Positions 1-11,454 of a stretch of DNA of 64,000 bases are shown piece after piece. The position numbers and the translations under genes are program-made. The notes beneath the pieces are model-generated. The model was not told where the DNA came from and ran no database searches. It worked only from the letters and a program-made list of their open reading frames with translations. Positions within the stretch are counted from its first letter, which is position 1, and each line of letters starts with the position of its first letter. The stretch comes from Typhlomys cinereus (Eukaryota > Chordata > Mammalia > Rodentia > Platacanthomyidae): assembly GCA_023101885.1 (NCBI GenBank), contig JALPQD010000302.1, positions 275,956-339,955 of the forward strand. The letters run 5' to 3'.

Positions 1-339
1 GAGTCTCCTGGGGCAGCTTGAAAGAAAGGAGCTCTACAGTGTTACAGGGCTGCAGATGGTGCCTCAGCGCAGGACCCAGCCCAGTCCATCCACAATGGCT
101 GTAACCAGTTTTGATGTTACATAATGACTAAATGACCACTGGAAAAAATAAATCAAAGAACTGCAGTGTACTTTATCTTTGACCTTTATAAACCATGATT
201 ATGGATAACTTGCCAGTTTTCCCAAAGGCTGGTATATTCAGTATTTGGAAACATCAAATGCTCATTTTGAGTGGGCAGAGGAAACCTCACCCAACTGCCT
301 TTCAATAAAATTACTGAAATGCAAAAAAAAAAAAAAAAA
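1..339 (+). pseudogene. 3' end of a probable processed retrocopy, parent gene not recognised
   Basis: The frame starting at base 2 is open for 40 codons and closes with TAA at 122-124. The deduced C-terminus ends in TMAVTSFDVT and looks protein-like. About 180 bases of AT-rich sequence without similarity to other repeats here follow. AATAAA lies at 304-309 and a run of 17 A residues begins 14 bases later (323-339). A coding tail, 3' UTR, polyadenylation signal and A-tail in genomic DNA are the standard mark of an L1-mobilised mRNA copy. The 5' part lies outside the window, so the start, the left target-site duplication and any breaks cannot be seen. I do not recognise the parent. The alternative is a genuine last exon that happens to be followed by an A-run. 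Confidence 0.5.
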
Positions 340-1139
340 GCTTACATGGATGATTACAATGTTTATAAGAAGCTTCTGAAATAGTATCATTGTTATGGAT
401 GGGGAAACAGTCATGGAGCACTTAGAGAGTATTAAGAACATGGATTTCAGGACCTGCACATCAGATATAAGAGATGGAGCGGTGACTTGGCATGTAAGAA
501 TGCTTGTTGCTCCAGCAGGAGAGCCAGAACCATATATGACTCAATGCATGTCTGCAAATCCCAGTGCTGAGCCATAGAAACGGGGGAGGGGGGTGGTTGC
601 TAGGCTGCCAAGGTCCTGCCTCAATGGAATAAGGCATAAGAGTGATGTGGAAGGGACCTGCTACCCTCCTTCTGTTCACCCTCAGTTGTGTACACCAACA
701 CACACATGCTTTCACACACCACGCACACAGCATTCACACATTCATATGCATGCTCTCTGACACACGTGCACGCACAAAGTTAGAAATGTCTCAGGAAATT
801 GAGAAAAATCTATCTAGTATGACTTTTTGCTTCTTCAATTCTTTTGGAGAAAGTTTTGTTTGACTTCTAATAAAAAAAGTAACTGACAAATTATATTTGG
901 CACACCTTGTTTCCGTTCACTTGTACACTAAAGATAATGTATATAGTTTTTGGCATATGGGATTTGAATACCTTTACAATGACCAAGAATGCTTCATGTC
1001 AATTTCTTTAGTGATATATATATATATATCACTAAATATAATATATATATTATATATTATTTTCAAGAAATCGATATTCTGAACAAACCTAAATTTTGGC
1101 TGTAAACCCGTCGTATACATGCATGATGCTTTTAAAGAA
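340..1139. other. Unassigned stretch
   Basis: No gene or recognisable repeat body seen. It contains a CA-rich patch (about 690-775) and an alternating TA stretch near 1013-1058. Confidence 0.5.
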
Positions 1140-1415
1140 TTATTCTAAATTTTGAGGGTTCCCTTGCTCCTCATGGATTCCATATCTGGAGTCCATGAGT
1201 TCCTTTCCAGCTTTTCTCTGGCCCTTCATGGATTCCATGTCTGGAGTCTGTGAGTTCTTTTCTTTCTCTTCTCTAGTCCTCTTGCTCTGCTCTCCCACTT
1301 CAGTCCCTGGACATAAGAATGCAATGCTTTGCAATTTCTCCTGCCTCTTGCAGATTCACATCTGTGAGTTCCATTCTTTCTGTCCTCTAATAAATTCTGC
1401 CTTAATCCTCAAAAA
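1140..1415 (+). mobile_element. LTR fragment, family A (3' part)
   Basis: It carries a polyadenylation-type motif, CTAATAAATTCTGCCTTAA, near 1388-1407. The same motif, with nearby GGA(T/C)TCCA...TGGAGT...CATGAG text, recurs in reverse orientation at about 53105-53480 and in part at 46905-47375. Three diverged copies sharing a terminal AATAAA block point to an endogenous-retrovirus LTR family. Only the downstream half is present here. ERV class not determined. Confidence 0.55.
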
Positions 1416-1434
1416 TTTTTTTTTTCTTGAAATT

Positions 1435-1607
1435 GTTTATTTAAGAGGAGGCAGGTGGGTGATAGACTAGGAACATTGTGCCATGACAGACATGTGGAGA
1501 TCAGAGGAAATCATTCCTTTCACTGCATGGACCACCAGGGTTTGAACTCAGGTCACCAGGTTTGTGTGCAGACACCTTTACCTGCTGAATCATGGTGCTG
1601 GCCCCTG
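1435..1607 (-). mobile_element. B4/RSINE-like SINE
   Basis: Read on the minus strand it begins near GGGGCCAGCACCATGATTCA and carries a tRNA-like B-box region (reverse of TTTGAACTCAGGTCACCAGG). The trailing text (GTGGAGATCAGAGGAAATCA on plus) matches the tail of rodent B4/RSINE1 elements. Confidence 0.65.
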
Positions 1608-1611
1608 GAAG

Positions 1612-2860
1612 ACATTTATAAAGAAATCAGCCCAAATGTCCAACAGTGGATGAATGGGTAAAGAAATGTGGTACATATACACAATGGAATACTATTCAAC
1701 TATCAAGAAAAATGAATTTATGAAATTTGTTAGTAAATGGATGAAGGTGGAAGAAACTATACAAAGTATCTCACACACTTTAAGACAGACATTGCATGTT
1801 TTCCCTTATAAGAGAATCCTAGCATTAAAATCTTCAGAATGATGTAATGTAATGGAAACTCTTATACCAACCACAAATGACAAAGGAACATAAGTCAGGG
1901 GGGATGGAGAAAGGTTCCAAAAGAATGGAGACAAAAGAACATGGACAAATAGTTGAATAAGGCATTTAGAGAAGGATAGTTTTAAGGGGAAGGGAAGAAC
2001 AGGGATAAGACATAGTCAGGAGTTGGGGAGCCTTCAGATAATCAATTACTCACTAACTGGCTTCTAACCCCCCACTTCCTTAATAGTAGAGAACACATGC
2101 CTAGTACTGTAAGCATGTCCAAATAATAGCAGAAGGGGAGAAAATAGACACTAGACAGGAACAGATGTCTTAGTATTAACTATAAATACCTGATAGTAAA
2201 CCACCATCTAAACACTTCTAATTATATCCTTAGATTGAGAAAAGATCACAGCACTCACCATGATGAGCCTATTGCAACAGAACCAGAGTGCAGAGTATCA
2301 GCAGCTCTAGAATGCTCAGCCCTAATTAGGCCATCCAAATCTCTCCCCATCCCAAGACTAAGGGAATCCTGCAGATGACAGGGTGGTAAGATTGTAAGAG
2401 CCTAAAGATGGGGAGGTATACTGTCAGTCAGGGCATTTCATTCATTGATGCTACTGCATCCAGGAGCATGCTGCAATAAGATCTACCCTCAGCAGATCTA
2501 CACAGTGCTAAACATTCTTAATATTCCCCCATGGACCAGAGAGGGTACCAGGAGAAACAACTATATGTACCAGGAGAAACAACTACATGCACTGGGAACC
2601 CTTGGGGCAGGTGCTGAGCAAGTGAAGGGGAGCATCCCCACCTGTGGGTTTACCCACTAAAAGGCTACTTATATTGCCACAAAGGCCAGGACCCTTACTA
2701 ATTACATACCCTGAAGGGAGCCCTGTGATCCTTAAATGCAGAGAGATATAAGGGTGGGAGGGAAAGGGATAGATGGTGAAAAGAGGGATGGGAGATGGGG
2801 AGAGAAGTGAAGGAAAGAAGGGGGCATAGATAGAAACCCATCTTGGAAAAAAAAAAGAAA
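1612..2860 (+). mobile_element. 5'-truncated L1, end of ORF2 plus 3' UTR
   Basis: The first 230 bases encode the L1 ORF2 C-terminal block, including KEMWYIYTMEYYSTIKKNEF in frame at about 1660-1720. The rest matches L1 3' UTR text seen in antisense at 34.3-35.2 kb, and it ends in a purine-rich stretch and A-run at about 2848-2860. A 25-base imperfect tandem repeat lies at about 2546-2595 within the UTR. The copy is clearly inactive. Confidence 0.85.
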
Positions 2861-3463
2861 TCCATTTCTTCATAAGAACATCTTGCTTGTTTTATCAAAA
2901 TGTTGTACTGAAGAAACAGCTGGTGATTAATGCGCAAAGGATCATTTGCAAATCTTTGGGACAAGGTGTTGGTATTTAACTTTCGCTCATTTTCATTGCT
3001 CAACTTAAGTGAGAATGCTGTGTAAAGTAGAGCTCTTCAAATGTCGTCTTGGAGTTCATTTACTCAACAACACAATTCAGCACTTGTCAAATCCATTTAC
3101 TATTGTTTACACATGAAATATCTTAAAGAGGGCTGGAAAATTATTAGTGGGATATTCATTTTTCAGATTGTCGAAAAATGAGGTGTTAAAGCAGAAACTG
3201 ATGCATTTACATTTTTGCATTTCCTTCATGATCTTGGCTGAGGTCTCTTGGTACTGTGCAGAGTAGGAATTGTTCCTTTGGTAGTTACAGGTGTCTTCAG
3301 GGGTCCTTCCCATGGGTCCACCAAGACCCTACAATTTGCAGTGTTTTCCACATGTCCAATATGCAGATGGCAAATTATTGCTGCAGTTCCCACCCTCGAC
3401 CTCTGTAGCCCTACATTTCTTTTTAAAAAAATGCCCAGGATTAAAATGTCATATATATTTCAA
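2861..3463. other. Unassigned stretch
   Basis: No gene or recognisable repeat identified. The short ORFs on both strands overlap each other and have no family resemblance. Confidence 0.5.
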
Positions 3464-3605
3464 AGCCAGACATGGTGACACATATCTGTAATCCCAACAC
3501 TTGGGAAGTGGAGGCAGGAGCATTTGAGTCTGAGGCCAGCCTGGGTTACATGGTAAATCCGAAGCTATCCTGGTCTGCCATCTCTCCAAAACAAGGGCTA
3601 TTCAG
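3464..3605 (+). mobile_element. B1 SINE
   Basis: Contains the B1 signature: GCCAGACATGGTGACACA, then TAATCCCAACACTTGGGAAG, GAGGCAGGAG and GAGGCCAGCCTGGG. These are 7SL-derived positions including the pol III box regions. Confidence 0.9.
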
Positions 3606-3739
3606 AAGGGAGAGGGAAGGCAAGAGGTCAGATATAACATGAAAGTAGAAAGGTGGTTACTGGAAGTGGTAGACCACAGGGAGAACCTGGGGCAGTGTGG
3701 AAGGTGGGGAGAATAACAATGAAAAAAAAAGGTTGTTCT

Positions 3740-3790
3740 TTTTTTTTAAACTTTTTTTTTATTTATTCAATTGTGCGTGTGTGCAGGTGT

Positions 3791-3833
<43 letters not shown>

Positions 3834-4037
3834 ACCACGAGCAAATTTGGGAACCACCATGGACCGCCTCCACCTCCTCCTTGTTTACTCTGTCCCGGGA
3901 TTCACAGGCTCCGTCCTACTAAGACCAGAAAGCCACCCCCGCTTCTGCCTGGCATCGTACATGGGGTCTAAGATCCGAACTCAGGACCTTCTGCCTGCAA
4001 GGCAGAAGCCTAACCCCTGAGCCACCTCTCCAGCCCC
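3740..4037 (-). mobile_element. Young ID-like SINE with (CA)n tail
   Basis: The minus-strand head GGGGCTGGAGAGGTGGCTCA is at 4037-4018. The tRNA-like B-box region, GC-rich body and (CA)n tail (plus (TG)n at about 3789-3830) follow, then an AT-rich 3' end at about 3740-3775. The same architecture recurs at 20528, 28808, 33701 and 36997. This copy has lost several CpGs, for example in the body near 3920-3960. Confidence 0.9.
3789..3830. repeat. (TG)n microsatellite, SINE tail
   Basis: Alternating TG/GT tract that forms the tail of the SINE just described. Confidence 0.95.
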
Positions 4038-4169
4038 AGAACGTCATTCTTTATAGGCAAACAAAATCCTCTACCACTATAATGCTATATATAATATATG
4101 TACATTTACATATATTAGCATGTGCCAATATAAATACAAATGACTATATATATACAACCTATACATGAT

Positions 4170-4460
4170 ACTTTAGGAGCTGAGAAAATGACAGTGCGTG
4201 AAGAGGAAGAGCTTGCCTTCTGAGCCTGAGGATAGGAACATGGATTCCCAGATCCCATTGCTGGATATTGCTGGATGCAATAGCATAAGCATCTATAATT
4301 CCTGTGAGCCTCCAGGAATCTGCCAGCCTGGCTCATACAACAGCAGTGAAGATGGATACAACAAGATGGAAAGATGGGGAATGACACTTAAGGTGGTCCT
4401 CTGCCTTGGTGTCCTCACACATGCATAGTGGCATGCATGCACCCACCCAAATAATACGTT
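4170..4460 (+). mobile_element. B4-like SINE, diverged
   Basis: ID-like head at about 4174-4250 (GAGCTGAGAAAATGACAGTG...GAGCTTGCCTTCTGAGCCTG). A B1-like middle with CCAGCCTGGCTCATACAACA and a CACACATGCATAGTGG tail follow. The 76-codon ORF across it is incidental. Confidence 0.6.
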
Positions 4461-4574
4461 TCTATCGGTTGAATGTTGGTACATCAACCTTTTAGATATG
4501 TGGGGTTGAACATATACTATAAAAATTAATGCATTATTTTTTCCTTTTTAAGTGTGGATACTAGAAATTTTATA

Positions 4575-4790
4575 ATTACAGAACTGGTTAGATGATTTAG
4601 TGGATAAAGATGTCTACATGCAAACCTGGCAACTGGAGTTTGATTTGCTGAGCCTACATGATAGAAGGAGAATGCTGACTCCTGAAAGTTGTCCTTTTAC
4701 CTCCATGTGAGCACTGTGATACGCTCCATGCTCTCTGTCTCTCTGTGTCTCTGTCTCTCTCTCTGTGAAGTAAATAAGAGATAAATGCTT
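4575..4790 (+). mobile_element. RSINE1/B4-like SINE
   Basis: Head GAACTGGTTAGATGATTTAG, then GCAAACCTGGCAACTGGAGT and ACTCCTGAAAGTTGTCCTTT in the order expected for rodent RSINE1. It ends in a (CT)n-rich tail at about 4730-4765. Confidence 0.75.
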
Positions 4791-6462
4791 AAACTATAAA
4801 AAGAAAGTTTATAATTATATAGGAGACTTCACTGTAACTTACACTAAATTTCTATTGTTCTTAGCAACAGATAAAGAGAATTATGAACCTAATGTATGTG
4901 AGTATTTAACATAGATCACATTTGAGAAATACTTAAATTTACTTGTTTTGAAGGACTATCTGTCGAAGAGCAGTCACAATTAAGAGGCCAGTAAATTGTC
5001 ACTAGGTCTGGACACTTATTTCTTGCTTGATCTAACTCACTCATTTTCTGATGCATACATAAGAAGACTAACTGCACATAGGTTTGGCTGTACATGTTCT
5101 GGGTTGGAAATCATCTTACTTCTTTTGGTGCATTAAAGCTATGAAGCAGAGAGCACATGGCTTGTTTGGACAGCTGGGAATGAAAAATACATTATAGGTT
5201 AGACTTAACATACCATCTGGTATAGAAAAGCCGTGCTTGGTGGAGTGACATTCTGGTGGTTTCAATCTATACTATGTCTTTCCTATGTGTTTTTTTTAAA
5301 GTTATGAACGAAAGGAAAGACACCATAGCATCACCATGAATGAGCAACGTTGTCAAGTGAGCACATTTCTAGCATTGCTGAATCAGTCAGGCAGACTGCT
5401 CACTGTGCAGCTTCTAACACAGTAGAAGTCATCTCTCATGTGAAAGAACCTGCTTTCTATGGGTTACTAGAACAAATCAAATGCAGAAGCCTGCTTCTTT
5501 GGATACAATTCAATCATTTCCCACTCTCTATGGATCACAGGTGGAAAGTTCCAAAAGTCAAGAGACTCAAAGGAAGACTTTCTCTTGCAATATTCAAGCA
5601 AACTAGTAACTTCTAAATTCAGGCATCATTTGTGAACAGGTTCCAGAGGGAATTGGCTGGGTTTTGTATTAATTGCTTTCATAGCCTGATTATATTGAAA
5701 CAACTTGAATGAACTAACCATTATGGAAGACTTTATTAAATGCTTATTAGATTATTAGATGCTTGTCCTTCTTGCTTTCAGTATAGTAATTGAACCTGTG
5801 ACGTGACTGGAAGAGTTAACATTTTCTGACCTGCTTGAAATTATGCATAGCTCTATGTTTAACATGTTTTTAACAGAATGCACAGTGTAGTGAGGTGCTC
5901 TACACAAAGTAAGTCTTTAAGTTGATAATACCTTTGCTTTGGTTATGTCTCTTCTATCCTCCTTTCAGATAGATTTTATGTACAGCAGAAGCCCAGGCCA
6001 ATGTGTCTAATCATTTGCAGGACACTTAACCGGAAGATTCTCAGAACATACCTTCTGTACATATCTTCTCCCTTCCTATGAGACAGAAAGGCAATAACAA
6101 AGTTGACTTCTGACATTATAAATATGGAGCCACTATTCATCTAGGCCTCTCAGTAACCACAAGGAGAAGACCCACCTGTTACCTGGGCTGTCCTGAGAAA
6201 GAAGAATAATTTTGGTGTATTTGAGCTGTTGCATTATGGGTTTATTTGTTACAAATTTTGGGTCTATACTAACTGATAGTTGTTATATGGATAATTATCT
6301 AATAGAAAAACAAATGTGATTAACAACAGTTATCATCTTATTTATCTTTCATTTAATTTAAACTGACTGCAGATAGTCATTTTGGTAGGTAGAGGACCTG
6401 GACCACAGTCTGAGAGTGCAACTGCCATATTTTGCAGACGAAGCTTTATTTGTGATGCGACA
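4791..6462. other. Unassigned stretch
   Basis: No gene or clear repeat. The open frame at 5350-5616 lacks an ATG start, splice-like borders and any family resemblance, so it is not called. Confidence 0.5.
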
Positions 6463-6829
6463 TGATATATTACTTCTTTTTTGCTGTGAAAAAGCACCTG
6501 ACAAGAAGCAGCTTAAGGAAAGAAGAAATTATTGTGGATGACAGTATGACATTACAATTTGTCATGATGGGGAAGTCACAGCAGAAGGAGCTTGAGGCAG
6601 GTGGTCATATTCTTTTCACAGTCAGGAAGCAGAGAAATGAATGTTAGTGTTCTGCTGGTTTGCCTTCAAAATCTAGCTCAGGACTTCAGCCCATGAAATT
6701 GTGCTGCTAAAACCGATAGAGCTTCCCAGGCTAATTAACATAATCTAGATATTATCTGACAGGGATACCTAGTTGTACATATCTTAGGTGAAGATCCTAT
6801 CAAATTGAAAATCAACATCAACCATCACA
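6463..6829 (-). mobile_element. Solo LTR-like repeat, family B (ERVL/MaLR-type, rodent)
   Basis: On the minus strand it starts TGTGATGGTTGATGTTGATT and continues with text recalling a common rodent repeat that begins TGTGATGGTTAATATTGATT. It closes near GCTGCTTCTTGTCAGGTGCT, and its ends read TG...CA. Related copies are at about 7945-8300, 27885-28312 and 42455-43265. I place it with ERVL-type LTRs by structure; the exact family name is uncertain. Confidence 0.65.
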
Positions 6830-7044
6830 TACCTAGACAATTATAGGAGCTGGACCAGAATTCAAGGTTCCTATTTTTTTTTTTACATGTTTCCAATATT
6901 TTGGGGAGCTATGATAGTCCTGCCCCATACCCAGGAGGCCTCAAGACACTCAAACCTAACCCTCCACATGCTGAAACCTGGACCTTGGATCACACGCTCA
7001 TCAGTGAGACCTGTAAGGAATCTAAATAAAAAAGGTTTCACCTT

Positions 7045-7205
7045 AAAAATCATCGCTGCTGCCTGTTGGCTCAATCACGTAATTCAAGCATTTGAGAGGA
7101 TAAGACAGGAGAAGCATTTCAAATCCAGGGTTGCCTGGGCTGAATATATTGAATTCTAGGCCAGCCTGGGCAACAAAATGAAGTCCTGCCTCATGACACA
7201 AAATA
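7045..7205 (+). mobile_element. B1 SINE, old
   Basis: Degenerate B1: CTGCCTGTTGGCTCAATCAC, AATTCAAGCATTTGAGAGGA and TAGGCCAGCCTGGGCAACAA in order. Confidence 0.65.
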
Positions 7206-7944
7206 TGCATTGTCTGTCTCATACTGTACTTCAGTAATGAGGTCTATCTTATGATTCAGCATCTTAGTTCTGGCACATAATGTTCTATGAAGAATTGTTT
7301 TAAGAGTTTTCATGTTTTCACAGTTTATTTGGGGAAAAATCCTAAATATTTCAGGGGGCAAGCTTTTAATCTGTTACACTTTTTTAATGAGTACACACTT
7401 CTTCTTCTGGTTACTTCCCACAGACTGCTATGTAAGGTCAAAGTGCTAGCACATTTATTGTTGTGTTACTTTTATTTGTTGTCTGATAAAAATGAAAAAT
7501 ATAAGTAAGTGAATATTTTGTCTTACACTGCAGATGAACTGAACTCATGTTTCCCAAGAGAAAAAAAGAAATTCAAAAGGACAAATAGACTATGTTTTGA
7601 ATATTGTCAAAAACTATTGTTAAAATCTCAAGGCGCTTGAACTACAAGGTCAGATAGCTTGCGTTGCAGTTTGCTTATAAGGCTCAAGGCTATTTCATTT
7701 ATAACATCCAATATACTATAATGATCTCATAAATTATATATTATTAATAATCTCATCATCTGTCTATTATGTATTATCTATTATAATCTACCATCTGTCA
7801 TCTATCTATCTATCTATCTATTTATCATCAATCATTCATCTACCTATCTATCATAATCTCCAAGGAAAACTATTAAATTTACTAATGTTATCCAATGATT
7901 AATACCAAAACTGCTTATAAAGGACTACTATATTTATGGAGTGT
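7206..7944. other. Unassigned AT-rich stretch with a short TATC microsatellite
   Basis: The only structure seen is a (TATC)n cluster at about 7798-7850 inside a longer ATC/TAT-rich patch starting near 7755. Confidence 0.6.
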
Positions 7945-8300
7945 TAAAGTGTTTCTATTGTTGTGAGGAATTTAGTACTGATTATAGTTCATAGTCAAGT
8001 TTGACAATAAAATTCATACCAACTTCAGGAGCAGAGGGAACTGGCCATATCATATCCATAGGCATTGCTAATAGAGGAGCAAACTTACCAGAGTTTGAGT
8101 CTGCCAAAGTCTGCCTAAGTATGCTAACTTGTGAACCAGATCTCTCCATCTTATCTACCTGTCCAGGGAATGGTCCTATTCACTAGGGACTGGGCCTTCC
8201 ACATCAATTTCATAATTTCCTGCAGGCTTGCTTAGGACTTGTTTTAACTTAATGAATTAATTAACTTAATTCTTCACAGACATGTCCAGAACTCAGCTCT
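7945..8300 (-). mobile_element. LTR-like repeat, family B, diverged
   Basis: Shares with 42455-43265, in the same order: TAGTTCATAGTC, ACCAACTTCAGG, CTCCATCT, GGGCTGGGTC/GGACTGGGCC, CCTGCAGGCTTGCT and the AACTTAATTC...CACAGACATG block. Confidence 0.55.
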
Positions 8301-9024
8301 CAATTCAGCCATTCAAATCAATACCAATATCTAGCTAACATATGGAGCTTTTATTTATATCTGAACCTTTGATCTCCATAATCATTCTATTGGGTAGACA
8401 GAGGAAAAAGCGTTTTATCCAATTGTATTAGTCTCTTCTTGTAACATTTGATCTAAACTAAGAGCTCTGCTTGCGGGGGATGGAAATGAGGTTTGCAAAG
8501 TGTCTGAGACAAAGTCCCAAACTGCCTGAGAAGCAAGTGATTTCTGTCTTGATACCATTTTTCTGTAGAGTATGCCTCCTTCACAAGCCCTTGTCATTTA
8601 AATGATTGCTCTTTACCCTACAGTAATACATTGTGGAGACGATTGTTGTGCCATATGCATGATTCAGAATCCAGATAATTTGAATTTTAGTTATGGAATT
8701 TTTCTTGCTGTTGCTGATATAGCTAAGAACTCACCAGGGCCCTCTTCTGTTTCACACTGTAGCAAGTGTTGGCACGGGTCTTCCTTGACTTTTCTTCTCT
8801 GATTCTTCCTTTCAGGCTCATTCTTCTCTCTCTGTTGAGTCATGGTAACTTTCCACTGGATCTGTCAGCCTGGCTTCAGCGTGACCCTCAGAAGGGAAAC
8901 GACTTGGTGAGCTGAAAGGAAGAAACTGCTCCAAAAAAGAGCTGGCAGAATGGAATGCTCGTGGAACAATGTCAAAGACATTGCGGGTCAAAGTGTGATC
9001 CCATGCCGCATGCTTCCTTTCCAG
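8301..9024. other. Unassigned stretch
   Basis: No repeat recognised. The last 160 bases are richer in CpG than the surroundings and lead into the candidate exon at 9025. Confidence 0.4.
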
Positions 9025-9073
9025 GGTGTGTTTGCGCCAGGCAGCGTTTGAAGGCTGAGTTGCTGGATGTGCG
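9025..9073 (+). CDS. Candidate exon 1 of an unrecognised plus-strand gene
   Basis: A pyrimidine-rich acceptor (GCTTCCTTTCCAG, ending 9024) precedes 49 bases that end in a good donor (GCG|GTGAGC at 9073/9074). Only one frame is open: the first two bases complete a codon, 15 codons follow and two bases are left over. The visible peptide includes RQRLKAELLDV. The leftover phase fits the start of the candidate exon at 16609. The segment is short, so an open frame alone proves little, and noncoding splicing is an equal possibility. No family recognised. Confidence 0.2.
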
Positions 9074-9918
9074 GTGAGCTCTGCACATCTGCGTCACTAT
9101 AGGAAAACCTGCAAGGCAAACACTAAGGAGAAGACCATCACGGCAAATGGTCCGGAAAATTACTTTGAGGATTCTTTCATTTTCCACTCGAAGGGGAGGA
9201 TCTTGGTCATTTGAAATTGTTGATGATGGTTTTTTTTTTGTTTGGGAGGGTTGGATATACAAATATCAGAGTGATACATTTTAGTATATAAACACACACA
9301 CACACACACAGACACACACAAATACACACATACTTGTAAATATGTCCTGGTTGAGGAAATGTTACTTAGAATGGATCCACTATGCCATTAGTGCCGGATC
9401 ATGCTTCTAGAATGATCTGTGCTCTATTAAATACTTAAATTAACATTTTGGGTGGATGATACAAACAATTTGCACAACTTGCTCAACAAAATTGTCACAA
9501 AAGTAAGAAGGAAGATTTATGACACATTGTTCCCTGAAAACTGTATTAAAAACCTAAAATAATCACTGGAACTAATAAGATTTAATTCCTGGATTCAGGT
9601 TTTAGAAATAAAACTTTCTGCACATTTTTACGAAAAGGAAGACTGATTGGTGCTTATGTATAAAACATTCTATTTGATTACAAGTCACCAAAGAGCGAGC
9701 AATATGGAAGCAGCTATTGGGGAGAAAGTGCCACATGGGAGAGAGTGTCAGGGGAGCTGATACTAGCTTTGTGGAGGTGATGTCGTCGTTGTGAAACACA
9801 CTGGCCGGAGCTCATTGGGGATCTGCTGGTTTATTTTGACTCCACGTTTTAAGTCTCTCTTATTAGATGAAGGACACTGCAGTCAGAACTGTCAGAACTG
9901 GGGCTATCTGGCCTGAGC
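9074..9918. other. Unassigned stretch with a CA microsatellite
   Basis: Moderately CpG-containing unique sequence to about 9220, a (CA)n tract at about 9291-9330, then AT-rich sequence without recognisable elements. Confidence 0.5.
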
Positions 9919-10900
9919 ATGCACGGTGTTGGCGAGACAGGTAGCTGCAGTGACCACACATTTGCCTTTACACAGGTCATTTCCCGTTTTCAATTTCTAC
10001 CTGTTTTCCTGTCTGTCTTCCTTCTTTGGGTCATTAATTTTGTGTTTACTGGACCATTTGAAGTTGTCTCACTGATGCGCTTTGTTTTGGATTTCTGCCT
10101 TTTTTCTCTCTCACTTTGGATGGTTTCTGCTCATTATCTCCAAGTACATTACTGTTTGGGAGTAGTTTCATATGTCACTGCTCTGATCTCTGGTTCTACA
10201 ATCCAATACCCCAGCCATGGAGCATCTTTTCATTTGCTTCTGATTCTCCAAATATCAATTGTGTGTTACCATACACTAGTGTTTGAATCTTTAGGAGGTT
10301 AAGTATAGAGGATTATCTTACAGCTCAGCAAATTTTCAAGTTGAATATCAGTAGCAAGATTGTCTTTCCAGTTCCTTGATCACTGTGCAAGTAGGGATAT
10401 TTTTAATCTTATATGTAGGTTTTCTTCCTCATACCAAGAGTTGCATTGCAATGAACACTTTCGGCTTAAGAGTTTTGTTTTCTTGTCTTCTGGTCCAATC
10501 TCTTCCTATTCAAAGAAACTCATTGAAATGTTTGACTAAATTGATTGATTCTTGGTCCTCGTGTAGGGATGATATTAAAAATATTTAGCAGTCATATAAA
10601 AGCAAAGCCCAGTGACTTTACATTGACCCTGCCTGAAATCTTTGGAAGATAAAGATAAGGGGAATATCAGTAGGAGACTAGGCTGTACAGGGACATGGGG
10701 AGACTAGCCAGCATAGAAGTTATTAATTATTAAATTAATAAATTTACTTTAAATAATAATTATATTATTATAATTAATTATAATTATAACATAGGCATCA
10801 TTTGAAACCACCAGTTGTCCTTGATCATGTCTGTGGCCTTCTCACCCAACTCATTATGAGGACAATGTAAGAGTTGATTTTTTCCTATGTCTAGGACCCA
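9919..10900. other. Unassigned T-rich stretch
   Basis: Includes a 127-codon open frame at 9919-10302 that is rich in Phe/Leu/Val because the plus strand is T-rich. No splice borders or family resemblance seen. The second half carries an AT-only patch at about 10725-10790. Confidence 0.5.
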
Positions 10901-11156
10901 GGCACTTTAGAAGCATTACTTTTTCTGTCCCTTCTGTTGACTTGACTTGAATCCACTACTGGTCTGCTGCCCCCTTTCTCCTTTCTCAGCTGATGCTGTT
11001 ATTGTCCTTGGCTGATGGGGGAACCCAGCCTCTTCAGCCCTCCAGCATGACTGAGGTTCATCAACCAATGGGGACTGCTATGAGACTCTCCAGGGATCCT
11101 TTGGTCTTTAGTACTAGCCTGGAATTGGTGAGATATTAGCTCAAGAACTGAGCAGC

Positions 11157-11262
11157 GGGTGGGGAGGGGGAGCAGGGGGTACGGGGGGAGGAGGAGGGAG
11201 GGAGGGAACTGGTGTACCTAATAAGTTTGTATGAGCTGAAATAAAAAAAAAATAAAAAAAAA
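11157..11262 (+). mobile_element. Micro L1 insertion (3' UTR end only) with target-site duplication
   Basis: G-rich text, then GGTGTACCTAATAAGTTTGT and an A-rich tail: the terminal 3' UTR of L1. It is flanked by an exact 14-base duplication AAGAACTGAGCAGC at 11143-11156 and 11263-11276, a complete insertion scar. Confidence 0.95.
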
Positions 11263-11332
11263 AAGAACTGAGCAGCTTCAGGCAGCGACTGTTGGACTAC
11301 TTTGATTTTATCTGGCAAGTTAATCTAATAAA

Positions 11333-11334
<2 letters not shown>

Positions 11335-11372
<38 letters not shown>
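11335..11372. repeat. (AT)n microsatellite
   Basis: Alternating AT/TA tract inside the ERVL-type LTR, expanded from the TATATA stretch typical of that LTR end. Confidence 0.95.
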
Positions 11373-11373
<1 letters not shown>

Positions 11374-11454
11374 TCATTCATTCTATTGGTTCTGTTCCTC
11401 TAGAGAACTCTGAGTAATGCAGGAAGTAAGGAAACTTAGGTGAACTTCAAAGTG

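Larger units (their letters stand above)
10900..11421 (+). mobile_element. ERVL-type (MLT2-like) LTR, interrupted by an L1 fragment
   Basis: The 3' part reads AATCTAATAAATTC, then (AT)n, then CTATTGGTTCTGTTCCTCTA, GAGAACTCTGAGTAATGCA. This order matches the well-known mammalian ERVL LTR ending. The upstream text (GGACTACTTTGATT and the 11030-11110 segment) fits its middle. The LTR is split by a 106-base L1 insertion at 11157. The 5' border is not clear. Confidence 0.7.

Noticed and set aside
5350..5616. 88-codon open frame in unique sequence
   Set aside because: Begins at TTG with no ATG, no splice-like borders and no family resemblance.
9919..10302. 127-codon open frame on plus
   Set aside because: Hydrophobic because the strand is T-rich. 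No splice borders, no recognised family, and chance ORFs of this size are expected in 64 kb.
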